Shown here: positions 13,901 through 19,506 of the stretch, one piece after another
Layout: each line of letters opens with the position of its first letter
Position numbering within the stretch: position 1 is the stretch's first letter
Assembly: GCA_964591605.1 (NCBI GenBank)
Contig: CAZQEN010000121.1
Coordinates: 1-19,506, forward strand
Direction: 5' to 3'
DNA length: 19,506 bases
Source: CAYLLT01 sp964591605
GTDB lineage: Bacteria > Planctomycetota > Phycisphaerae > UBA1845 > PWPN01
The notes under the pieces: generated by a model
What the model saw: the letters and a program-made list of their open reading frames with translations, nothing else
Database searches by the model: none
What the model was told of the DNA's origin: nothing
Translations under genes and position numbers: made by a program

Positions 13901-14796
13901 CCGGCAGCGCCAACAGCGCGCGCATCAATCTCCTCGGCGGCACGATCGAGTTCACACAGTCGGCCCTGACCAACAACTCCACCGGCCAGATCCTCGGCGG
14001 CGGTTCGCTCATTGCCAACTCCATCTCCAACAGCGGCAACATGGCCTTCAGCGGCGCTGCCAACCTTCTCGGCGACGTCACCAACAACAGCGGGGCCAGG
14101 ATCATTTCCTCCGGCGGCGGGCCGACCGCCTTTTTCGATGACGTGATCAACAACGGCGAAATCCGCACCAGCCCGGGGGGCTTCACCGTCTTCTTCGGGG
14201 CCCTGGGCGGCACGGGCACCTTCACGGGCACCGGAACCGTCAATATCGAAGGTGACCTCTCCCCCGGCAGCGAGCCCGCCAGTGTCACCTTCGGCGGCGA
14301 CGTGATCTTCGGCGCTCTCTCAAACCTGGAGATTCAGATCGGCGGGACCGCCCCCGGCACACAGCACGACAGGATCGTGATGGACCAGGTGGCGATTCTC
14401 GACGGCACGCTGAACGTCGCGCTCGTCAACGGCTTCGTCCCCCAGCCCGGAGCCACGTTTGAAATCATCCGGGCCGACCAGGTCGCCGGGACCTTCAGCA
14501 ATGTCACGTTCCCTGCGGCTCCGACGCTCCCGTGGGGCATTGAGTACGGGAGCGACTCAGTCCGCGCCTTCGTGGCCGTCCCCGCCGACCTCGACGTGGA
14601 CAATGACGTCGACAGCAACGACCTGGCGCTGCTGAGCTCCTGCAGGACGCGGGATAAAGTGCCGCACAACGGCACGCCCCTTTGCCAGACAGCCGACCTC
14701 GACGACGACGGCGACGTCGACCCCAACGACTTCGGCCGCTTCCAGCGCTGCTACAGCGGCGCCGGCGTCCCCCCGCCGGCCGGCTGCGTCGAGTGA
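10969..14796 (+). CDS. Large exported autotransporter-associated beta-strand repeat protein with dockerin-like tail
   Basis: A protein of 1275 aa with a GTG start. Residues 1-28 form a signal peptide ending AAKA before Gln29; the mature protein opens QTWDGGGANNNW, a common start of this class. The body is a long Gly/Asn/Thr-rich beta-solenoid. PATR-type repeats (GxGxLxLSG-NTYTGTTTVNAGTLxL) appear near residues 173, 449, 609 and 773. No C-terminal beta-barrel is present, so it is not a self-secreting autotransporter. Residues ~1085-1206 match the module in the preceding gene and in the PEP-CTERM gene downstream. Residues 1207-1218 and 1243-1254 are Asp-rich 12-residue loops with paired cysteines. 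It is likely a secreted or surface fibre-like adhesin or matrix protein; the partner of its tail is unknown. Confidence 0.9.
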   Translation: MSSPIARRALLSLVLVVIAVARLPAAKAQTWDGGGANNNWTNGLNWAGDVAPVNNGTANIVMAGVVRLTPTVDLAQDIRTLTFNNTAGAFTISGQQLTISGGGGITNNDANTQTINSNIVVGAAQNWNASAGPLVVAGNISPGGAFDLFVTGPSNTALSGAISGTLGLAKNGTGTLTLSGTSANSFSRDTTINSGTLFLGKTAGLNAIAAGTVTVGDTIGAANDDVLRLGAANQIANTVNLVIEVTGLFDLNSFNETLGGTLTLNGGNLTAGAGTLTLAGNVIVNTPALFTATSTISGNLALSGQRSFTVSDGLAAIDLDIPATISGGGMIKAGAGTMRLGAGNTMSGTFRIDAGTVNFGNGGAFGTGTVEFNGGVIDTSLLNLTVTNNFIIGGNVGFGTAGGTLNTEFSGNFTLSGGDRTITSEAGIGAVISGSIGQDVAGCSLTKNGNGGLQFIGSSANTYTGTTTVNAGGLFLNKSGAANGAVIGNLVIGDGTGTDSVNIGGSEQINNNSTVTINSSGQLNITTSGVTETLSNVVFNGGQMSATGSSVFVITGSIAKNATANTATIGTGVLSLNGATIPFNVDNGTATNDLDVSASVQNGSLTKNGLGTMRFTGTAGNTYSGTTTVNAGTLALNKTSANAIAGPLVIGDGAGGPGSDVVRLDQDSQIQGLHAVVINESGLLALNNHDQNLLIGITLTGGNVSTGTGTLSVGGLVTSSISGQTATISGNLDAGALFNGDLQFDVADGAAPIDLHVSAAILPNGIGGMVKSGAGALKLSGTNTYTGDTVLNLGVLEVAANVNLGAAAGGLTFNGGTLRTTASFAIGRSIVIGSGGGVLETLGVTTLTGPIVGAGDLTKTGPGTLVLNTFNAQLGATLSLDAGDLRLLDGAVLNVTDDATVNSGALLILDNGADFTSGLVDNGGEIVLDGPSVALDASVVSNSGLLRGRGRIDAPLNNLAAGEVRAATGDLLQFTDAAGSANSARINLLGGTIEFTQSALTNNSTGQILGGGSLIANSISNSGNMAFSGAANLLGDVTNNSGARIISSGGGPTAFFDDVINNGEIRTSPGGFTVFFGALGGTGTFTGTGTVNIEGDLSPGSEPASVTFGGDVIFGALSNLEIQIGGTAPGTQHDRIVMDQVAILDGTLNVALVNGFVPQPGATFEIIRADQVAGTFSNVTFPAAPTLPWGIEYGSDSVRAFVAVPADLDVDNDVDSNDLALLSSCRTRDKVPHNGTPLCQTADLDDDGDVDPNDFGRFQRCYSGAGVPPPAGCVE
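14692..14752. repeat. 61-nt exact repeat in the dockerin-like tail, copy 2
   Basis: Exact partner of 10728-10788, in the second paralog. Surrounding coding sequence is clearly homologous but has many differences. Confidence 0.9.
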
Positions 14797-14862
14797 CGAC
14801 GCAATCTGGCACCCCTCGTGACACAACCCTCCCGTGGCAAGGCCTTCCAGGACGTGATGGTC

Positions 14863-14883
14863 GCATGGGCTTCCAGCCCACGC
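14863..14883. terminator. Hairpin between convergent genes
   Basis: TGGGCT (14866-14871) pairs with AGCCCA (14875-14880) around TCC. Two more pairs follow outside one mismatch. It sits in the 178-base gap where the rightward and leftward genes meet, a natural place for a bidirectional terminator. No T-run is seen. Confidence 0.4.
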
Positions 14884-14912
14884 CCGTGCACGCGCGACGG
14901 TTCACGCACCCG

Positions 14913-14928
14913 CCCGATGTTCATCGGG
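14913..14928. terminator. Second hairpin between convergent genes
   Basis: CCCGATG (14913-14919) and CATCGGG (14922-14928) are perfect inverted copies. A practical stem is CCCGAT/ATCGGG with a GTTC loop. It lies 46 bases 3' of the leftward PEP-CTERM gene and could help end transcripts from either side. Confidence 0.45.
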
Positions 14929-14974
14929 AGCGCGCAACCTGCCATCCGCTCATGCGAGATGTTTTCTGAAAGTC

Positions 14975-17182
14975 TTACGCCGCCGACCGACTGCGGCGCC
15001 GACCGGCCCGCACGAGGCACACCAGCGCGACGGCCGCCGCCGCCAGCGTGCCCGGTTCAGGCACCACCTGCAGCGTTCCCGTCGTATAGAGGTTCGAGAG
15101 GTCCCAGCCCAGCCCGCCGGCCAGCGCGGGCAGGCTGATGTGGGCGAAGGTGCCGGCCAGCGCGCCCCAGTCGAGCACGTCGAACGAATCGCCCGGACCC
15201 GGCATGAAACCGCCCAGCAGCGACACCTCGAGCGTGCCACCCAGAGCCAGCACACCAGCAACACCCACCCGATCATACCCGCTGCCAGGAATCGTGCCGC
15301 CGATCTCGATGTCCAGCCCGGCCCCGGAACCCAGCTCCAGGCCCCCCCCGAACAAAACCAGGCCCGGGCTGTTGCCCGGCTTGAGGTCGCCGTTGATCTC
15401 GACGACGCCGATGCCGGTGAACGGGCCGGCCCCGCTCAGGCCCCCGAAAAAGACGGTGCGGCTGCCGGCGTTGGTGCGGATTTCCACGCCGTTGTGAGTG
15501 ACGTCGTCAAAGAACGTCGCAATGCTCGCCCCGGAGACGACGATCTTTCCGTTACCCGAGTTGATGACATCCCCGTGGAAATCGGTGGTGCCGCCGCTGA
15601 GGGCGACCAGGCCGATGTTGCTCAGGCCGTTGCTGCCGGGTGTCTGGGTGCCGCCGCGGAAGACGCCGCGGCCGATGATGGATCCATTTCCCAGATTTGA
15701 GAGCGTCCGGGTGTATTCGACCGTCCCACCCGCAAGCTCGATGATGCCCGGGTTGGTCAGCCCGGTCTGCTCGATGATGAGGTGATCGCCGGTCCGGGCC
15801 CGGATCGTGCCGCCGGTGCCGTTGTTCATGCCGCCGGTAAATCGCCCGGTGCCCTCAACGGTGCCGAAGTTGTTGGCGATGAAGCCGGTGAGTTTCGCGT
15901 TCGGCCCTTTCATGACGAGAGCGCCGCCGTTGTTCTGTGTTAATGTGGTCGCGCCCATCGTGCCGAAGTTCTCGATCTCCACGGTCTGGCCCGACTCGAT
16001 GGTGATGGTGTCGCTGGCGGTGACCGTGCCGAAGGCGCCGACGCTGAGCGGAGCGTTGATATCCAGATTGGCCACCTCGAGCTTGCCGCCGTTGACGGCC
16101 AGGCTCGAGTCCAGATTCATGGTGCCGGTGGTGGCGGAAAGCGTGCGGTTGGCGTCCAGCGTGTGCGTGCCCGCGAGCACCAGGTCGAGCACGGAAGACG
16201 TGAGGGTACTGGCGTTCGCGAAATTGATCCTGCCCGCTGCCCAGTTCACAACCGCCCCGGCCTGCGTGGTGAGCCCATTCAGGTTGAGCGTACCGCCGTT
16301 CATGTTGACGGTGGCACTCGTCCGCAGATTCGTGGTCCCGTTCAGGTTGACGGTGGCGCCAGGCCCAACGGTGAGTGTTCCGGATGCAGCGGGGAAGAGG
16401 GCGGAGGTGCCGGCGATGTTGGTGGTGCCGCTCGCGGTCAGCGTTGAATTGGCGCCCGTCACCGTCACCAGCCCGACGCCCCCGGAGGATGCGGCGATGT
16501 CCATCGCTCCGAGCGTCGCCGTCGCACCATTCTGCACGTTCAGCGTGCCGTTGCCCGCGCCGCCGACCGTGTAGGTGTTCGGTATCGTCAGGGACGACGT
16601 ACCGCTGGTGACGGTCACCGTCCCGACACCGCTCGCATTCTGTGCGATGCCGGCGGAACCGCCCGTGGTCGTCAGCGTCGCGCCTCCCTGGATAGTGACG
16701 CTGCCGGTCCCCGTCGTGCCGACGAAGAAAACGCCTGACCCGACAGTGGTGTCACACCCCTGGTCGAACGTGCCGGAACTGACGACGCCCGCCGTGGTGG
16801 CGAAGGCGAGATTTCCGGGCAGAAACGTGCCGCCGAGCACCCGGAGCGTCGTCGGCGTGACGTTGTTGCCCACGCCGTTGCTCACGGTGTCGGTGTTTTC
16901 GAAAGTGAAGCCGTTCAGGTTCCAGGTCACGTTGCCCTGCGTGACGGTGTGCCGCAGGATCGTGACGGAGTTGGTGAAATTCACGGTATACGTGTTCGCA
17001 ATCGGAAACCGGGCAATATGCGTGGTGGTGGAGGGCGGGCCGGCCGGCGTCCAGTTGCCCGGTGTGCTGAAGTTGCCGCCTGAAGCGTTGTTCCAGTCGT
17101 AATTCGTCTGGGCAGACGCGACTCCGGCCGCCATCGCGCAGGCCATCACCGCGACGATGAGTGCGCCATGCACTCGATGCAT
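14975..17182 (-). CDS. Large PEP-CTERM protein with T5SS/PEP-CTERM-associated repeats
   Basis: A protein of 735 aa. The ATG at 17182 follows a purine-rich site (GAAGGGAGAGA, 17187-17197) and begins a signal peptide ending ASA at residue 24. The mature protein starts QTNYDWNNASGGNFSTPGNW. The body is a Gly/Thr/Asn-rich beta-strand solenoid. Repeats such as GVGTVTVTSG, GNGTLNVQNGATATLG and GVGLVTVTGANSTLTASG match the style of the T5SS/PEP-CTERM-associated repeat family. Residues ~545-690 are homologous to the C-terminal module of the two dockerin-tailed paralogs upstream (FFDDV, TVFFGGLSG, LKPGNSPGLV, DIEIGGTIPG). Here the module is followed by VPEP (707-710), a hydrophobic segment and an arginine-rich end, so the tail is of the exosortase-sorted type. 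It is likely a surface or matrix protein. Confidence 0.92.
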   Translation of the reverse strand: MHRVHGALIVAVMACAMAAGVASAQTNYDWNNASGGNFSTPGNWTPAGPPSTTTHIARFPIANTYTVNFTNSVTILRHTVTQGNVTWNLNGFTFENTDTVSNGVGNNVTPTTLRVLGGTFLPGNLAFATTAGVVSSGTFDQGCDTTVGSGVFFVGTTGTGSVTIQGGATLTTTGGSAGIAQNASGVGTVTVTSGTSSLTIPNTYTVGGAGNGTLNVQNGATATLGAMDIAASSGGVGLVTVTGANSTLTASGTTNIAGTSALFPAASGTLTVGPGATVNLNGTTNLRTSATVNMNGGTLNLNGLTTQAGAVVNWAAGRINFANASTLTSSVLDLVLAGTHTLDANRTLSATTGTMNLDSSLAVNGGKLEVANLDINAPLSVGAFGTVTASDTITIESGQTVEIENFGTMGATTLTQNNGGALVMKGPNAKLTGFIANNFGTVEGTGRFTGGMNNGTGGTIRARTGDHLIIEQTGLTNPGIIELAGGTVEYTRTLSNLGNGSIIGRGVFRGGTQTPGSNGLSNIGLVALSGGTTDFHGDVINSGNGKIVVSGASIATFFDDVTHNGVEIRTNAGSRTVFFGGLSGAGPFTGIGVVEINGDLKPGNSPGLVLFGGGLELGSGAGLDIEIGGTIPGSGYDRVGVAGVLALGGTLEVSLLGGFMPGPGDSFDVLDWGALAGTFAHISLPALAGGLGWDLSNLYTTGTLQVVPEPGTLAAAAVALVCLVRAGRRRSRSAA

Positions 17183-17202
17183 ATTCTCTCTCCCTTCGCT
17201 CG

Positions 17203-17245
17203 CGAGGTTCCAACGCGAACATTGTCCGCTGACGCCCGAACCTCG
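17203..17245. promoter_or_regulatory. 8-bp dyad in the upstream region of the large PEP-CTERM gene
   Basis: CGAGGTTC (17203-17210) and GAACCTCG (17238-17245) are perfect inverted copies separated by 27 bases, ending about 20 bases before the start codon and close to the ribosome site. A leader-RNA hairpin or operator is possible. Confidence 0.35.
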
Positions 17246-17508
17246 GAAGCGTCAGCAGAGGTCTCCGGACACGCGGGTGTGCCCGAATGAATGCTATATT
17301 CGAGACAATCGAAGGAGACGCGAAAAATGCCCGGTCCGAATATCCCTCTCCCTCGCCCACCTGCAATGCCCAGTTTTGCACGCTGATTTCGAGAAGTCAA
17401 GCAGAAGCTGAGCCGCGCACACGGAGCGCACATGACGGACTCGGAGTGCCCGAGTTTTCCGAACCCGCCGCAGGGGCAATGGGCGATGTGTCGCGGCCAC
17501 GCATGAAC

Positions 17509-17533
17509 GAGCCCCCGCTTCCGCCGGGGGTTC
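17509..17533. repeat. 9-bp GC-rich stem-loop
   Basis: GAGCCCCCG (17509-17517) pairs with CGGGGGTTC (17525-17533), with one G-T pair, around a 7-nt loop. It stands alone in the divergent intergenic region with no T-run. Confidence 0.5.
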
Positions 17534-17889
17534 CGACGGGGACGCCGCCCCAGGAAGGCGCAGGGGGGGCACTCCATCCCCGCCGGCGCCTGTGCAAAGA
17601 CTGCATACCTCGACCCACCCATCCGGTGCAACACATGGAATCGCTCCAGCCTCCGACCAGACTCCCCCGTCCAATAAGATCGATCCGGGATCAGCCATCC
17701 CCCACTTCCAACCCACAGGCTGGCTCGAGCGGGGTATACTCTCACAAGAGTCGGGTCGAGATCCTATCCGAAGCAGGTGTCTTCGCCTTGTGCCCGCGGG
17801 CCTCACGACGCCGCTGGGGGCCGGCCCGCATCCGCAAGCTCTGTCGAAACGGGTTCCGCCAGGGCGGTAACGAACGAAAGGCAATCAAC

Positions 17890-19506
17890 ATGCACGGATC
17901 CCATCGGTACGCGTTCGTGCTCGCCCTGTTCATCGTTGCGTGGGCCAGCGCCCCGGCAGCGGACGCAGGACAACCGGACGGCCTGCCTGCCGCTACCGCC
18001 CGTGCCCCGCGATTCAACACCGATGAAGAAATGATCGCCCATGTCCTGCGGATCTACCCGCAGGCCCGGCGTCACGCGGACGGCACCGTCTTCCTCACCC
18101 CCCATGCGCCGCCTCAGATGCTCTCGGTGCGGGTGATGAACCTGAGCGCCGCCGACACCACCAACGCCGACCAGTTGTGGAGCGGCGGCGGACTGAGCCT
18201 GAACCTCACCGGCCTGGGTGTCACCGTCGGACTCTGGGACGGCGGACTCGCCCGCAACACCCATCAGGAACTCGCCGGCCGCGTCACGCTGGTCGAGGCC
18301 GGCAGCTTCGCCGACCATCCCACCCACGTCGCCGGCACCATCGGCGCCGTCGGCGTCTCCCCCGCGGCCCGCGGCATGGCCTCGCAGGTCCTCATTCGCA
18401 GCCGCGACCTGACCAGCGACACCGCCGAGATGAGCAGCGATGCCGGCCTCATCAGCCTCTCCAACCACTCGTACGGCAACCTCCGCGGCTGGACCAACCG
18501 CATCGACTGGGGAATCGGGCCCGTCGATAGCTGGATGGCCAATCGATCTTCATTCACCGAAGACCCGGCGTTCGGCAAGTACGAAGGCGCCGCCAACGTC
18601 GTGGACGAGGCGCTGTTCGGACCCGGCGGGCAGATCGCGAACGCCAAAAACCTCGACACGCTCCTCTTCGACAATCCGCACCTGCTGGCCGTCTGGTCCG
18701 CAGGCAATGACCGCGGCGAATCCTTCACCAACGCCGCGGGCACCAACCGCTACGTCACCTATCGCTCGAGCGGCAGTTCCGGGCCCGGATTCTACCTCGT
18801 GAGAGCCAGCCAGGTGCCCGCACCCGCCGCCGATGGGGGCGCCTCCGGTTTCGACGTGCTGCCGCAGTCCCAGGTCGCCAAGAACACGCTCACCGTCGGC
18901 GCGATCAACGACATCACCGCCGATCCCTACACCGCCGGGCACGTCAGCCTGGCGAGCTTCTCGGCGTTCGGCCCGTGCGACGACGGACGCGTCAAGCCCG
19001 ACGTCGTGGGCAACGGCGTTGGCCTCACGTCGTCGATCAGCACCAGCGACACCGCCTACGGCGTGTTTTCGGGCACCTCGATGTCGAGCCCCAACGTGTG
19101 CGGCACGCTCGCTCTGCTGATCCAGCACTTTCGTAACCTCAGCGGCGGCGCCTCGCCTCGCAGCGCCACCCTCAAGGCCCTCGCCATTCACACCGCCTTC
19201 GACGCGGGAAACGCCGGCCCGGACTACTCCTTCGGGTGGGGCGTCATGGACGCCGCGGCCGCCACCCTGTTCCTCAACGACGCCCGCAGCGCCGCCCCCC
19301 AGCACAGCCATCTCGTCGAGAACACGTATTCGGGCGGCGTTCAGGATTTCGAGTTCTGCTCCAGCGGCGACGGACCGATCAGGGCCACCCTCGTCTGGAC
19401 CGACCCACCACCGACCGCTCTCCCCGGCAGCGGCCTGGATGACGCCGCCAGGGTGCTGATCAACGATCTGGACCTGAAGATCCTGGGGCCGCCAGGATCC
19501 ACCACC
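17890..19506 (+). CDS. Subtilisin-like S8 family serine peptidase, 3' end cut by window
   Basis: 539 codons are visible and the frame is still open at the right edge. ATG 17890 follows AAAGG (17877-17881) by 8 bases and starts a signal peptide (residues ~1-26, ending ADA). A short pro-region precedes the peptidase domain (~105-465). The catalytic residues are visible: Asp117 in VGLWDGG, His143 in DHPTHVAGT, oxyanion Asn273 in SAGND and Ser397 in SGTSMSSP. The usual His-Gly-Thr-His is His-Pro-Thr-His here. After ~480 a beta-sandwich begins (RATLVWTDPPP, LINDLDLKI), as in KP-43-like S8 peptidases with a C-terminal beta-barrel. The expected role is secreted protein degradation or processing of surface proteins. 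Whether it also ends in PEP-CTERM or a dockerin-like tail cannot be seen. Confidence 0.92.
   Translation, partial: MHGSHRYAFVLALFIVAWASAPAADAGQPDGLPAATARAPRFNTDEEMIAHVLRIYPQARRHADGTVFLTPHAPPQMLSVRVMNLSAADTTNADQLWSGGGLSLNLTGLGVTVGLWDGGLARNTHQELAGRVTLVEAGSFADHPTHVAGTIGAVGVSPAARGMASQVLIRSRDLTSDTAEMSSDAGLISLSNHSYGNLRGWTNRIDWGIGPVDSWMANRSSFTEDPAFGKYEGAANVVDEALFGPGGQIANAKNLDTLLFDNPHLLAVWSAGNDRGESFTNAAGTNRYVTYRSSGSSGPGFYLVRASQVPAPAADGGASGFDVLPQSQVAKNTLTVGAINDITADPYTAGHVSLASFSAFGPCDDGRVKPDVVGNGVGLTSSISTSDTAYGVFSGTSMSSPNVCGTLALLIQHFRNLSGGASPRSATLKALAIHTAFDAGNAGPDYSFGWGVMDAAAATLFLNDARSAAPQHSHLVENTYSGGVQDFEFCSSGDGPIRATLVWTDPPPTALPGSGLDDAARVLINDLDLKILGPPGSTT

Larger units (their letters stand above)
17183..17889. 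other. 707-bp divergent intergenic region
   Basis: No supported gene between the leftward PEP-CTERM gene and the rightward subtilase gene. It contains the dyad 17203-17245, a stem-loop at 17509-17533, and TATACT at 17735-17740 overlapping a small ACTCT-CACA-AGAGT hairpin (17738-17751). That hexamer could be a -10 box for the subtilase gene but has no matching -35. Long minus-strand frames across this region show no domain and no ribosome site. Confidence 0.55.

Noticed and set aside
10969..14796. True type V autotransporter
   Set aside because: The passenger has autotransporter-associated repeats, but the C-terminus is a calcium-loop tail and no beta-barrel domain is present.
17735..17740. 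TATACT as the -10 box of the subtilase promoter
   Set aside because: It is a good hexamer, but no -35 match lies 15-19 bases upstream and no extended -10 is present. It is mentioned only in the intergenic entry.
17294..17884. 196-codon minus-strand frame in the divergent intergenic region
   Set aside because: No ribosome site, no signal peptide and no domain; composition is that of chance GC-rich frames. Overlapping frames exist on both strands.
1..19506. CRISPR array, tRNA, rRNA, transposase or phage genes
   Set aside because: No regularly spaced short direct repeats, no cloverleaf-like segments, no rRNA signature stretches and no recombinase motifs were seen on either strand.

Overview
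The window is GC-rich bacterial DNA, about 19.5 kb, with one run of 10 Ns (3868-3877) that looks like a scaffold join in a draft or metagenome assembly. The gene content points to the Planctomycetota, most plausibly a Phycisphaerae-like lineage. It holds long exported proteins with choice-of-anchor Q / Pmp-like beta-helix units, two PEP-CTERM proteins, paired calcium-loop (dockerin-like) C-termini, and large hairpin-rich intergenic regions. The taxonomic call is inferred from families and style, not from a marker gene.

Layout from left to right: (1) 305-4401 (+), a giant triplicated beta-helix protein ending in a dockerin-like module, interrupted by the N gap. (2) 4791-5621 (-), a small PEP-CTERM protein, flanked by two direct copies of a ~265-bp repeat (4488-4752 and 6063-6326). 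(3) 6618-9272 (-), a glycosyl-hydrolase-like (GHL10) enzyme followed by a carboxypeptidase-regulatory-like domain, three Ig-like domains and a BACON-like domain. (4) 9963-10832 (+) and 10969-14796 (+), tandem paralogs with duplicated promoter/leader and C-terminal module; the second carries a long autotransporter-associated beta-strand passenger. (5) 14975-17182 (-), a PEP-CTERM protein that reuses the same C-terminal module. (6) 17890 to the right edge (+), a subtilisin-like S8 peptidase cut by the window end.

All seven genes encode proteins with a signal peptide, and none is a housekeeping enzyme. The window therefore reads as an exported/surface-protein island. Two different C-terminal tails are used: PEP-CTERM (sorted by an exosortase that is not in this window) on two proteins, and a tandem calcium-loop dockerin-like tail on three. 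The GHL10 enzyme and the subtilase are the only recognisable enzymes; the rest look like structural or adhesive surface proteins.

The intergenic DNA is unusually structured. There is a repeated leader in front of the tandem paralogs and a 24-bp-arm inverted repeat at 9446-9530. Perfect stems of 11 bp (9591-9618) and 14 bp (6412-6487) are also present, with paired hairpins between the convergent genes. Four genes share a -10-like hexamer of the form TAGAnT. I found no tRNA, rRNA, CRISPR array or transposase.
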